A stretch of DNA of 64,000 bases. Origin: Gimesia fumaroli (lineage in GTDB: Bacteria; Planctomycetota; Planctomycetia; Planctomycetales; Planctomycetaceae). The translations under genes were made by a program, and so were the position numbers. The stretch covers positions 1,397,501-1,461,500 of the forward strand of contig NZ_CP037452.1 in the NCBI RefSeq assembly GCF_007754425.1, given 5' to 3'. This document shows positions 35,536 through 44,565 of this stretch, piece by piece (position 1 is the first letter of the stretch; the number at the start of each line of letters is the position of its first letter). Below the pieces are notes generated by a model. The model was not told the DNA's origin. It saw nothing but the letters and a program-made list of their open reading frames with translations, and ran no database searches.

Positions 35536-36888
35536 TTAGAATCCTAAGCCGTCACCATTGAGCTCAGCTGTTTTGACTGTTCCGTCAGTGATCTTGAACA
35601 TGCCTGGATACGAACGCGTCCATTTTTTGTTCGGTCCCGGGCAATACTGTCGTCCATTGCCTTCAATTGCGGCGATGGTCGGAATGCGGGCTGCCAGACT
35701 GGCGGAATGCAGGAACGAGTAACCACAGCAGGTGAGGTCCTGAACACAGAGAAACATATCAAATTTCTGAGCGGCAGCACCCAGGAACAATGATTCTGTT
35801 TGCCCTTTGCAGGCTTTCAAGGCAACGCCCGAGTAACCCAGTTCGCGGCTCAGCAGCAGTGATTCATAATCCACCAGTGATTCATCAATCACCACAGGTT
35901 TGATCTTGGCCGCTTCGTGCATTTTGTTTTCAGGGTTTGCTTTGAGATCGCGGTTGGTTGGCTGCTCGATGTACTGTACCCGGTCAAATGCGGCCGGAGA
36001 CTGTTCGCGGACTTTGTTCAGGAAATCGAGAACATAATCGACGTTTTCACACTTTTCATTAAAATCGAGTGAGTAACACCAGGTGTCGTTGCCACGTTCG
36101 CCTTGTGCTTTGACTGCTTCATTTTCAACGGCGATCACGCGGCTGATATCCCAGTCCATATTGTCACCAGAAAGTTTGATTTTCAGGTGCGTCAGTCCGT
36201 CTGCTTTGATCCACTCGCCCAACGTCTCAGGTAGCCCGTCGTCAATACGTTCGCTGATGTCTGCTTCGGTAATCGGATCGAGTGCACCGACCAGATGGTA
36301 CAACGGCAGCGTTGGCTTGGGGTCGCGGAGCGTGTACTGATCCAGATATTCTCCGGAGAATTGATCGTCCAGATATTCTGACAGATCGTGAGTCATGTAT
36401 TCCGAAGAGAGGCCGTTGTAGCTGTTGATATGATTGGCACGTCCAAAACCATCATGAATGGCCGCATCGAGAGGGCTGGATGCAACCAGCTGCGCTAACT
36501 CGGGAATCTCTTCCGGCAGGCCCAGTCGTTTTGTCAGCTTCTTGGCCATGAAATGGTATTCAGCCGAAATATGATACATCAGGTCGATCGGATGCGCGAC
36601 TTCCGGACAGATGTTGGCGATTTCTACCGCCTCTTCAAGGAATTCGATCATCGCTTTCAATGCGTCTTCCGGACTGACCACCGAGGAAGGCCAGGCCCAG
36701 ATATTTCCGGCAGGCATACTGCCAATACCAATACCCTGTTTTCCATTGCGTGTTTCAACGATGACTTCCACATTCAATAGCACACTGCTATCCATGACTC
36801 TCCCGCCAAACTTGAGGGGAGTTCGAAAGGGAACTTCTTCGGTTGAAAATTTTGCCTCAACAATTTTGATATCTGTTGACTTGGGCAT
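35536..36888 (-). CDS. Enolase-superfamily enzyme (mandelate racemase/muconate lactonizing type)
   Basis: This 450-residue protein has the two-domain enolase-superfamily layout. The N-terminal capping domain begins IKIVEAKFSTEEVPFRTPLKFGG. The barrel shows the KxK catalytic pair in LTHLKIKLSGD, and metal ligands at YSLDFNEK (Asp), QYIEQPT (Glu) and VVIDESL (Asp/Glu). A later lysine sits in GVALKACKGQ. KxK plus a lysine on the opposite face fits the muconate-lactonizing / dipeptide-epimerase / o-succinylbenzoate synthase subgroup. At 450 residues it is longer than the usual 350-400, with inserts around 80-200. The substrate is unknown. It converges with the M50 gene. Confidence 0.82.
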   Translation of the reverse strand: MPKSTDIKIVEAKFSTEEVPFRTPLKFGGRVMDSSVLLNVEVIVETRNGKQGIGIGSMPAGNIWAWPSSVVSPEDALKAMIEFLEEAVEIANICPEVAHPIDLMYHISAEYHFMAKKLTKRLGLPEEIPELAQLVASSPLDAAIHDGFGRANHINSYNGLSSEYMTHDLSEYLDDQFSGEYLDQYTLRDPKPTLPLYHLVGALDPITEADISERIDDGLPETLGEWIKADGLTHLKIKLSGDNMDWDISRVIAVENEAVKAQGERGNDTWCYSLDFNEKCENVDYVLDFLNKVREQSPAAFDRVQYIEQPTNRDLKANPENKMHEAAKIKPVVIDESLVDYESLLLSRELGYSGVALKACKGQTESLFLGAAAQKFDMFLCVQDLTCCGYSFLHSASLAARIPTIAAIEGNGRQYCPGPNKKWTRSYPGMFKITDGTVKTAELNGDGLGF

Positions 36889-37002
36889 CGGTCTAAAATT
36901 ATTCCTTCATTTTACGTGACAAACCAGCGAGTCAGTTCATCTTTGATTTATATGTCGTCTTGGAGAACGCCAATACTAAACCTGATTTTATAACCAATGA
37001 GT

Positions 37003-38340
37003 TCAATCTTCAAGAAACGAACCCAATTCATTCCAGCTTGAGAAAAAACCGGAAAAAAGTTGGTTTTCCGATTTCTTTAGAGAGTGAAGCATGTTAAAGA
37101 CGTCCGAGGTCGTTCTGGTCTGACAAACTGTGGATTCAAAATGTTGTCTGTACCAGACAATTCTGTCAGCCAGGGATTTCAGGCTGGATTCATAACTTTC
37201 GCCTCTCCCAAACATGGTGCAGACAGGCGAACCGGCGGGAATGATGGTCTTGGCACTGGGAATATCGCCGTTCTCTGGTACTTGAAAGGGCTGTTGCAGA
37301 CACATACGATTTCCCTCTGTTTGAGGGGCAACCAAATCCCGGGGGGCATACAAAATTCCTTTGGAAATATGCGGTAAGTTCTGTTTTTCCTGTTCGAAAA
37401 GGAATTTTTTCAGGGTATTGGTGGAAGTTTCTTCTTGCTGGTGTTCCTCAAAAGACCGACAGGCAGCCAAATGCCATTCGAGAAGCGGCGTTTGATACTG
37501 CAGTTCCAGTAGTTCCGTGAGTGCCGTGTAACGTGGGTTGACCTCGTTCAACCAGAAACGCCCTTGCTTCGCCGGATCGAATATGAGGTCACAGCCGAAA
37601 AGACCATGAACCTGACAGGCATCGGCGATGGTTTGCCCCAGAGCTTCCAGCGGACTGCGAAGGTGGCGCAGGACCGGGGAAGCAGTGATCCCGCCACAAA
37701 ATTGAAATGCGTTTGCATTCAGAGCCTCATTCCCTATGAATTGCCGACAAACCCCTGTCAGTACCGTGGTCTGACGAAATGCAATGAACAGGGCAGACAG
37801 GGGGATTCCAGACTGAAACCGTTGCAGATAGTAGTCCTGGTCCAGCGTACTGGCAGGAGAGAGCGGATTCAGAAACTGGATGCCTAGACCAGCGGCCCCC
37901 TTAAACGGCTTATGCAACCATCGAGCACCGTCATCAGGAACCGAACTGGCCAGCTGGCAGGGCAAAGCCTGGATGGGTTTGCCTTTGAGGATTTGTTCCA
38001 GAAAAAAGGGATCTCGGGCGTAGTGCAGGCTTTCCGGGCCGCAACCTCTCAGACGGTGTGTCTGGTTGAGTTGTTCAATGAGTTCCGGATGATTTTCCAT
38101 GCCACCAGTATAGATCCAATCCAGAGCAGGGAGCTGGTGGAGTGCCTGGATCCAGTGTGCGGTGGGTTCGGTTTTCGGGATCACTTCAGCGATTTCTCGC
38201 AGGTCCTGATCTGCATATTGATCTACACAGACCGGCTGCCAACCAGCACGCACAGCCGAAAACGCGGCAGCTCGCGTACTGGCGCCAACAATCAGCAGAC
38301 GCGGTTTTCCGGAGATATCATTGGGGGGGTGGTGATTCAT
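37003..38340 (-). CDS. ATP-grasp domain protein near C1 genes
   Basis: This is a roughly 445-residue protein with an N-terminal Rossmann-like segment (RLLIVGASTRAAAFSAVRAGW) and a central ATP-grasp fold: WLHKPFKGAAGLGIQFL (the ATP-binding lysine and glycine loop), VHGLFGCDLIFDP, and FWLNEVNPRYTALTELLE (the Mg-binding Glu-x-Asn motif). ATP-grasp enzymes form amide or similar bonds through acyl-phosphate intermediates. It is divergent from fae, 239 bp away, and ATP-grasp genes of unknown role are found in bacterial H4MPT gene clusters, so a part in cofactor synthesis, such as adding a side-chain residue, is a reasonable guess. The ATG at 38340 is preferred over the TTG just upstream. Confidence 0.8.
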   Translation of the reverse strand: MNHHPPNDISGKPRLLIVGASTRAAAFSAVRAGWQPVCVDQYADQDLREIAEVIPKTEPTAHWIQALHQLPALDWIYTGGMENHPELIEQLNQTHRLRGCGPESLHYARDPFFLEQILKGKPIQALPCQLASSVPDDGARWLHKPFKGAAGLGIQFLNPLSPASTLDQDYYLQRFQSGIPLSALFIAFRQTTVLTGVCRQFIGNEALNANAFQFCGGITASPVLRHLRSPLEALGQTIADACQVHGLFGCDLIFDPAKQGRFWLNEVNPRYTALTELLELQYQTPLLEWHLAACRSFEEHQQEETSTNTLKKFLFEQEKQNLPHISKGILYAPRDLVAPQTEGNRMCLQQPFQVPENGDIPSAKTIIPAGSPVCTMFGRGESYESSLKSLADRIVWYRQHFESTVCQTRTTSDVFNMLHSLKKSENQLFSGFFSSWNELGSFLED

Positions 38341-38579
38341 CAAATTGCGATTTAGTAGGATGACATGATAATTTTATGAGGATTTAGTGCGAATACCAGC
38401 GGAATACTGGCAATCCTGTTCTTAAATTGTTATTACATAGCATAGGCTACGAATGATCCAAGGCGAAGCTTACATCTGTTAGATTCGCCGTCCGTCCAGG
38501 ACTGCGGTATTCGTGATCCGTTTTAAATTTGTGCTTAATGCATAACTGTGAGAACCTAATACGAAATGGAGAACGAAGA

Positions 38580-39077
38580 ATGTCAATGTTTGTCGGTGAG
38601 TCACTTGTTGGTGAAGGTAATGAAGTTGCTCATATCGATTTGTTGATTGGTGACAAGACTGGTCCTGTCGGGGCAGCATTTGCAAATGCACTGTCCAGCC
38701 AGAAAATGGGTCACAGTAACCTGTTGGCAGTATTATCGCCTAATCTGGCAGTAAAGCCAGCAACAGTCATGGTCACCAAGGTCACGATCAAAGGTGCAAA
38801 ACAGGCCGTTCAGATGTTTGGCCCCGCTCAATACGCCGTTGCGAAAGCAGTCGCAGACAGTGTAGAAGCAGGAGTCATTCCCAAAGATCAATGCGAAGAT
38901 CTGGTTATCGTCTGTGGTGTTTTCATCCACTGGGAAGCCGATGACGACAAAAAAATCTTCGATTACAATTACGAAGCGACCAAAGAAGCGATTGCTCGTG
39001 CAATGAAGAACGAGCCTTCTGCTGACGAAATGCTGGCTAAGAAGAGTGAAGCTTCTCACCCCTTCTACGCTGGTTAG
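38580..39077 (+). CDS. fae: Formaldehyde-activating enzyme
   Basis: Fae joins formaldehyde to tetrahydromethanopterin to give methylene-H4MPT in the cytoplasm. The 165-residue protein starts MSMFVGESLVGEGNEVAHID, matching the family's N-terminus with its catalytic histidine (AHIDLLIG). LIGDKTGPVGAAFANAL and PATVMVTKVTIK follow, then FGPAQYAVAKAVADSVEAGVIP. ATG at 38580 is chosen (GGAG upstream) over a longer frame from 38529. It is followed by a terminator hairpin and then mtdB, the next enzyme in the pathway. In planctomycetes this route is thought to serve formaldehyde detoxification or C1 oxidation rather than methanogenesis. Confidence 0.95.
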   Translation: MSMFVGESLVGEGNEVAHIDLLIGDKTGPVGAAFANALSSQKMGHSNLLAVLSPNLAVKPATVMVTKVTIKGAKQAVQMFGPAQYAVAKAVADSVEAGVIPKDQCEDLVIVCGVFIHWEADDDKKIFDYNYEATKEAIARAMKNEPSADEMLAKKSEASHPFYAG

Positions 39078-39111
39078 AATTTCTGACATTGGTGGAATTA
39101 TCGAATTCATG

Positions 39112-39143
39112 CCCCTGTTCTTTCGGAACAGGGGTATTTCTTT
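39112..39143 (+). terminator. Terminator/attenuator between fae and mtdB
   Basis: A 9-bp stem (CCCCTGTTC at 39112-39120, GAACAGGGG at 39126-39134) with a 5-nt loop is followed by TATTTCTTT. It lies 34 bases after the fae stop and 45 before mtdB, so it may end most fae transcripts and let fae be expressed more than mtdB. Confidence 0.75.
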
Positions 39144-39188
39144 GGTCTGTTTCTGATTTCCTGAAATGAATCTTGCTGGGGAATTTTC

Positions 39189-40052
39189 ATGAAAAAAATA
39201 CTGATTCAACTGGATACCGATGCGCATCCCAGTTCTTTTGACCGCGTGGTTGCCGTCGATTCCGATGTAGACGAAATCATGAGCTACGGCGATGTGACTC
39301 CAGTCAATGTCGAACCACTGGTACATGGCGCCATGTTCACACGAGGACCGAAAGAATTACATCATACGGCAATCTTCGTTGGTGGGAGTGATGTCTGTTC
39401 CGGCGAAACCTTATCCAAAAAAATCAAAGGGACATTTTTCGGCCCCGTGCGGGTGTCTGTGATGATGGATTCCAACGGTTCCAATACCACAGCCGCAGCG
39501 GCAGTCTTAGCAGCCGGAAAACATCTGGATTTTTCTGAAACAACGGCTTTGATTCTGGGAGGAACCGGACCGGTAGGGCAACGCGCTGCACAATTACTCG
39601 CAAAGCGAGGGGCAACAGTGATTGTCGCTTCCCGTTCGGAAGAGCGTGCACAGGTAACTTGTGAAGCGGTCAGTGCGATGGTGGATGACGCAAAACTGAA
39701 ATCATTGTCACTCAAAGACCACAAGCAGATGGAAGAAGCGAACAAGGAAACCAACCTGATTATAGCTGCCGGCGCGGCAGGGGTTAAGCTCATTCCTGCT
39801 GCCTGCTGGAAACCGATGAAGCAACTCAAGGTGGTGATCGACCTCAATGCTGTTCCACCCGCCGGGATTGAAGACGTCGACGTGATGGATAAAGCAACCG
39901 ACCGGGATGGGATTCTCTGTTATGGCGCCATCGGAGTTGGCGGGACGAAGATGAAAATTCATAAAGCCGCTCTTCGTCAGCTCTTCGAAACGAATGACCT
40001 GCTACTTGATACGGAAGAGATCTATCAAATCGGTGCCAATATGAATTCATGA
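39189..40052 (+). CDS. mtdB: NAD(P)-dependent methylene-tetrahydromethanopterin dehydrogenase
   Basis: This enzyme oxidises methylene-H4MPT to methenyl-H4MPT with NAD or NADP. It has 287 residues, the family size. The N-terminal domain begins KKILIQLDTDAHPSSFDRVVAVDSDVDEI, with the substrate-site pattern GPVRVSVMMDSNGSNTTAAAAV typical of MtdA/MtdB. The Rossmann domain is ALILGGTGPVGQRAAQLLAKRGATVIVASRS, followed by DLNAVPPAGIEDVDVMDK. MtdA, MtdB and MtdC are close relatives; the H4MPT context (fae, mptG in the window) favours MtdB. A GGGGA ribosome-binding site precedes it. Confidence 0.92.
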   Translation: MKKILIQLDTDAHPSSFDRVVAVDSDVDEIMSYGDVTPVNVEPLVHGAMFTRGPKELHHTAIFVGGSDVCSGETLSKKIKGTFFGPVRVSVMMDSNGSNTTAAAAVLAAGKHLDFSETTALILGGTGPVGQRAAQLLAKRGATVIVASRSEERAQVTCEAVSAMVDDAKLKSLSLKDHKQMEEANKETNLIIAAGAAGVKLIPAACWKPMKQLKVVIDLNAVPPAGIEDVDVMDKATDRDGILCYGAIGVGGTKMKIHKAALRQLFETNDLLLDTEEIYQIGANMNS

Positions 40053-40197
40053 TGCCTGGAGGGAACCGGCTGAGAAAGAAATTGTTCAGGTTGCATTTCC
40101 CTGAAGGGACTCGCTAGAATTGGATTACAGAAAATCGCTTTAAACTCAGAGCGGTATTGCTACTTACAAAACCAGACGGATAAGTTCGGAATCCTCT

Positions 40198-40782
40198 ATG
40201 CTGGACGATGCTACTATCATGAAACGCATTTGTGCAGGAGAATATCTTCTGTTCGATGAGTTAGTGATGCGCTATCGTGATCGGTTACTCCGATTCGCCT
40301 GGAGTAAATATGGCAAGCACGCCGCTGCGGAAGATCTGGTACAGGAAGCTTTCCTGTCTGCTTTTGCGGCACGCAAGTCTTACAACCCGGAGTTTGCCTT
40401 TTCGACCTGGCTTTGGACGATTTTTTTGAATCTGTGTCGTCGGCATTATAAGCGGGAATTACGACACCCCCGTGAACTGGTGCGGTCTTCATTTAACGCT
40501 GCTGCCGCGACAGTGGTTCCCGAGCCCAGTTCGTCGGAAACTCCTTTACAGGCGGCGCTCAAGACAGAACAGTTCGAACTACTGGCTTTGTATTTGACAG
40601 AACTACCGGAAGTCCAGGCTGATGCCTTGCGGCTTCGTTTTTTTGGCGGCATGAAATTTTCAGAGATTGCGTTAACGATGGAATGCAGTTTGTCTGCGGC
40701 AAAAGTACGTGTGAAAAACGGATTGCTTCAATTGTCTCATCGTTTTTCTGAAGGACTTACTTCGGAAGGAGATGTCTCATGA
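40198..40782 (+). CDS. ECF RNA polymerase sigma factor
   Basis: This 194-residue sigma factor has region 2 (LFDELVMRYRDRLLRFAWSKYGKHAAAEDLVQEAFLSAF, then FSTWLWTIFLNLCRRHYKRE) and region 4 (LTELPEVQADALRLRFFGGMKFSEIALTMECSLSAAKVRVKNGL). The stop codon overlaps the ATG of the next gene (ATGA), coupling it to a zinc anti-sigma factor. It sits between mtdB and bamA, so it could serve envelope stress or C1 metabolism; targets cannot be read here. Confidence 0.92.
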   Translation: MLDDATIMKRICAGEYLLFDELVMRYRDRLLRFAWSKYGKHAAAEDLVQEAFLSAFAARKSYNPEFAFSTWLWTIFLNLCRRHYKRELRHPRELVRSSFNAAAATVVPEPSSSETPLQAALKTEQFELLALYLTELPEVQADALRLRFFGGMKFSEIALTMECSLSAAKVRVKNGLLQLSHRFSEGLTSEGDVS

Positions 40783-41387
40783 ATTGTGACGAAGCGTTTG
40801 AATTAATGACTCATCCCACAGATCACCAATGTGAGGAGTTGCTCTGGCATCTGCAGATGTGCCCCCGTTGTCAGCAGATGCAGGAAACTCTTGCACCGGC
40901 ACTGGAATCATTTCAGCAGATTCTGGATGAATCAACAGATCTGGATGAGTTTGACAAGTTTCCTTCCGATTTTCAGCAGTCAGCAGAGCAGGAATCTCCG
41001 TCCATTTTTCCAAAAACCGGGCAACCATTTCTCTCGGCAGAGACGGTCCGCATGGCTGAACAGGCGGCAACACGCTTACGATCAGAGGCTGGCACCAGTC
41101 AGAAGCAGCAGACTCCTGCACCAAAGCGGTATCAAAAGCGACTGCTGAATGCGGCATTGATTCTGGTCGCCGGTTTTCTGATGGGGTGGGGGATGTCCCT
41201 GGATGCACCAAAGAGTCCACTTTCACCAACTGCCAACAGCCTTCCGGGTCAGCAACCATGCCTCTGGATTGCCCAGCGCGAAAATGGAGCGAACTCGATC
41301 TCTCCCAAAACCGAACGCGAACAAGCATCCGTCCAAAGTGTGGTACTCTCCTGTGTAGCTTGCCATTTACAGTCGACTGCTGAATAA
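40779..41387 (+). CDS. Zinc anti-sigma factor (ZAS) with C-terminal CxxCH motif
   Basis: This 202-residue protein is translationally coupled to the ECF sigma gene. The N-terminus has the ZAS motif His24-x3-Cys28-x2-Cys31 (HLQMCPRC), which binds zinc and the sigma factor. A single membrane helix lies at about 121-140 (RLLNAALILVAGFLMGWGMS), so the last ~60 residues face the periplasm. This tail ends SVVLSCVACHLQSTAE, which contains a c-type heme attachment motif (Cys192-x-x-Cys195-His196). Heme attachment would make it a redox- or ligand-sensing anti-sigma factor; the motif may also be chance or a disulphide/metal site. Confidence 0.82.
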   Translation: MNCDEAFELMTHPTDHQCEELLWHLQMCPRCQQMQETLAPALESFQQILDESTDLDEFDKFPSDFQQSAEQESPSIFPKTGQPFLSAETVRMAEQAATRLRSEAGTSQKQQTPAPKRYQKRLLNAALILVAGFLMGWGMSLDAPKSPLSPTANSLPGQQPCLWIAQRENGANSISPKTEREQASVQSVVLSCVACHLQSTAE

Positions 41388-41749
41388 GCCCGCGATTTCC
41401 CTGATTTACCAGCTTACCGTTAATCCAACAGAGTTTGCTATTTCCATGGGAAACGTGCGAATCAGACGGCAATTCTTGTAATTCTTACACGCTCGAAAGC
41501 AAGGCAGCGTACTTTTTTCAATCGAAGTCAGCAAATCTGATGGTCATTGAAAAACTCGTCTTGCGGCTGTTTTCGATTTTCGTTATTTCTACGCAACCCA
41601 CTTTTTACCAGAGGGTAACTTTCCTGTCTTACACTCCCTTTTCTCATATCCTCCCTGAGATCACAGGGGAATTGAAAAAGAGAATTCCGACCTGTCACAT
41701 TAAAGTGAACCTCATATCTTTTCTCGCAAAAATTACAATTGGACTCGCC
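41388..41749. other. Intergenic region before bamA
   Basis: These 362 bases are in frame with bamA without a stop, but their translation is irregular and would place sequence before the signal peptide, so they are treated as non-coding. No clear promoter or hairpin was identified. Confidence 0.5.
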
Positions 41750-44413
41750 ATGATAAGAGGTGTCTTGTCTGACACCAGATGCGGCAACGCATTCAGATGG
41801 GCGTTTAGCCTGATCCTGGTACAGATCATATTATTCGGAGCCTGCAGCAACGGGATGACCCCGGTGATGCGCTCAGCCTTCGCGCAGGAAAAAGAACAGC
41901 GTTCGGTTTCACTGAACGATCCGCTGTTTGATATTCGCGTGGAAGGTAACGAATCCATTCCAGCACTCGCCATTCTACAAAAAACAAAAATGCAACGCGG
42001 CCGACCTGCGACTCGTGATCAGGTTCTGGAAGATGTTCGACTGCTGTTTGCCACACGCTGGTTTTCCAGTGTCCAGCCGGTTTATCGAAAAACCGAGCAG
42101 GGACTGGTGCTAATCTTCAAAGTCAAAGAACGTCCGATCGTTGAGAAGGTCGAATTTCGCGGAAACAAAAAAGTCAAAACAAAACGTCTGGCAGCAACCA
42201 CCGGATTAAAAGTTGGTTCACCCTTTGACGTTTCTGCCAACCTGGAATCCGTGCATCGCTTAAAACAGCTCTACGTCGAACGTGGTTATCGTTTTGCGGA
42301 AATCAATTTGAGCAAAGGCGGCGACCCCAACGACCGTGAAGTCATCTTTGAAATTAAAGAAGGTCCTAAGGTTGTTGTTTCCGGTATCAAATTTCGAGGA
42401 AACAAATTCGTCAGCTCAGGCGTTCTCAAAACAAAACTGCTTACGAAAAAAGCACCCCTGGGGCTAAGTATTCTCGGAGGAAAATACGATCCTTCCACCG
42501 TGGAAGACGATCTGGTCTCACTCAAACAGTATTATAATGGCCTGGGATTTTTCGATGTAAAAATTGACGAGAAAGTCGGCTATAACAAAGACCGTTCTCG
42601 TGTGCAGATTGAATACACGGTGAATGAGGGGAAACGCTACAAGATTCGCGATATTCTGATTGATGGAAACAGGATCTTCTCAGAAGATGAAATTCGCAAT
42701 GATATCAAGCTGGCTTCAGGTGAGTTTTTTAACAGCCGGACTCTCTCGACTGATGTAGAAAAGTTGACCGTCAAGTACGGGGAACGCGGCCACTTGTTTG
42801 CCAAGGTCAATCCTGTGCCCCGTTTCCTGGAAGCGCCTGGCGAAGTCGATCTGGTTTATCAGATTAGCGAAGACAAACCCTATCGAATCCGAAAGATTAC
42901 TCCACATATTTCTGGTGACAATCCTCGAACCAAGAGCTCGGTTTTGACGAATCCGTTATTGGTTGCCCCTGGTGATCTGGCAAATCAGCGTTTGATCACC
43001 AAAAGTAAACGCCGCATTGAAGGGGGGAAAGTCTTCCAGGCAGGACCTCAGCAGGGGCCACGTATCAGCGTGACCAAGGTTGACCCTCAGCGCGAACTCG
43101 CTGCCATACGCAAGGATGACGTTGTTCGTGGGCAAAACCATGAACGGGAGCAGAACCAGGTTTCCCGGCGCAACCGTTATCAGGCACCGCGAAAGAAACA
43201 GGCTCCTCTCAAAACACTTTCCGGCCAGGAAGAAGTCTTCCGGGCACAGAACTATGACAACGGGATTCCGGAAGCTTTGAATCCACTTTTCGGGAACAGC
43301 CCTCTGGGTGACCCGATGGGAACCGAATTTCCCCAACAGCAACCTGGCTGGGTGGACTTGGATGTGTATGCTTCCGAAAGTCGCACTGGTCGTTTGATGT
43401 TCGGCGTGGGAGTGAACAGTGATGCGGGTGTGGTCGGTTCGATCGTTCTGCAGGAAGAAAACTTTGATATCCTCAGACCACCACGCAGTTTTGAAGATAT
43501 TCTGGATGGAACCGCCTGGCGCGGTGGCGGACAACGTTTCAGAGCAGAAGCCGTCCCCGGTGATCAGGTCAGCCGTTATCTGGTGAACTGGACTGATCCC
43601 TATTTTCTGGATACGAACTTCAGTCTGGGAGTCAGTGGATTCTATTTCACACGCTTTTATACAGACTGGGATGAAGAACGCGTTGGTACCCGTTTGTCTC
43701 TGGGACGTCAGTTAACGCAGGAATGGTCTATCAACGGTCAATTCCGCCTGGAAAATGTCGACCTGCGAAATCCACGCACACCAACACCTCCTATCGTACA
43801 ACAGTCTGTCGGAAATAACTTATTGAATACATTCCGTCTTGCAGCCACGCATGACACACGTGATGCCGCGTTCCTGCCTGCGGAAGGACATATTCTTGAG
43901 TTTGCTGCAGAGCAGGCTGTTGGCGATTTCGATTACAGTCGTCTGGAAACAAACGCCAGTCAGTACTTCACGATTTACAAACGACCTGATGGCGGCGGAC
44001 GCCACATTCTTTCGTTGAGTGCTTCATTGGGTTGGACCGATTCCGATACACCTGTTTTTGAACGGTACTATGCCGGTGGTTTCCAGACCTTCCGTGGTTT
44101 CGAATTCCGGGGAGTAACACCTCGTGAAAATGGCGTCGCCATTGGTGGTCGCTGGAGTTTCCTGGGTAGTGCTCAATACATGGTTCCGATTACCGCTGAT
44201 GAGATGATCCAGATGGTCTTCTTCAGTGACTTCGGTACAGTGGAAGATCATGTTTCTCTCGATCAGTTCCGTGTTTCTGTCGGTGCCGGTCTGCGGTTAA
44301 CCGTGCCTGCAATGGGGCCAGTCCCCGTGGCGTTGGACTTCTCTGTGCCATTGGCGAAGGAGTCTTTCGACGAAACACAGGTCTTCAGTTTCTATGTCGG
44401 GTTTACCCGATAA
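41750..44413 (+). CDS. bamA: Outer membrane protein assembly factor BamA
   Basis: BamA inserts beta-barrel proteins into the outer membrane. From ATG 41750 it has about 887 residues. A signal peptide (NAFRWAFSLILVQIILFGAC... ending FAQEKEQ) is followed by several POTRA domains: FDIRVEGNESIPALAILQKT, IVEKVEFRGNKKVKTKRLAATTGLKVG, VVVSGIKFRGNKFVSSGVLKTKL and YKIRDILIDGNRIFSEDEI. A Gln/Arg-rich linker (NQVSRRNRYQAPRKKQAPL) comes before the C-terminal barrel, which contains YYAGGFQTFRGFEFRG (the conserved RGF-type loop motif) and ends with an aromatic-rich strand finishing FYVGFTR. The basic linker is longer than in proteobacterial BamA. Its presence supports a true outer membrane. Confidence 0.92.
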   Translation: MIRGVLSDTRCGNAFRWAFSLILVQIILFGACSNGMTPVMRSAFAQEKEQRSVSLNDPLFDIRVEGNESIPALAILQKTKMQRGRPATRDQVLEDVRLLFATRWFSSVQPVYRKTEQGLVLIFKVKERPIVEKVEFRGNKKVKTKRLAATTGLKVGSPFDVSANLESVHRLKQLYVERGYRFAEINLSKGGDPNDREVIFEIKEGPKVVVSGIKFRGNKFVSSGVLKTKLLTKKAPLGLSILGGKYDPSTVEDDLVSLKQYYNGLGFFDVKIDEKVGYNKDRSRVQIEYTVNEGKRYKIRDILIDGNRIFSEDEIRNDIKLASGEFFNSRTLSTDVEKLTVKYGERGHLFAKVNPVPRFLEAPGEVDLVYQISEDKPYRIRKITPHISGDNPRTKSSVLTNPLLVAPGDLANQRLITKSKRRIEGGKVFQAGPQQGPRISVTKVDPQRELAAIRKDDVVRGQNHEREQNQVSRRNRYQAPRKKQAPLKTLSGQEEVFRAQNYDNGIPEALNPLFGNSPLGDPMGTEFPQQQPGWVDLDVYASESRTGRLMFGVGVNSDAGVVGSIVLQEENFDILRPPRSFEDILDGTAWRGGGQRFRAEAVPGDQVSRYLVNWTDPYFLDTNFSLGVSGFYFTRFYTDWDEERVGTRLSLGRQLTQEWSINGQFRLENVDLRNPRTPTPPIVQQSVGNNLLNTFRLAATHDTRDAAFLPAEGHILEFAAEQAVGDFDYSRLETNASQYFTIYKRPDGGGRHILSLSASLGWTDSDTPVFERYYAGGFQTFRGFEFRGVTPRENGVAIGGRWSFLGSAQYMVPITADEMIQMVFFSDFGTVEDHVSLDQFRVSVGAGLRLTVPAMGPVPVALDFSVPLAKESFDETQVFSFYVGFTR

Positions 44414-44565
44414 TCTCTCAGTCTGATCTGACCAGTATGCTGTTCTCTCCAGCAAACTGCCAACAGGTCCTGAATTCAAAGCGTTCGCTGGTTTCAACAG
44501 AGCTGACTCTGGACTATGATAGTAGCTTGTTAAGTGCATCTATCTTACTTTAGAGAGCAGCGTCG

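Noticed and set aside
41435-41749. N-terminal extension of BamA
   Set aside because: The extension has no domain and would put about 105 residues before a clear signal peptide; ATG 41750 gives a normal BamA.
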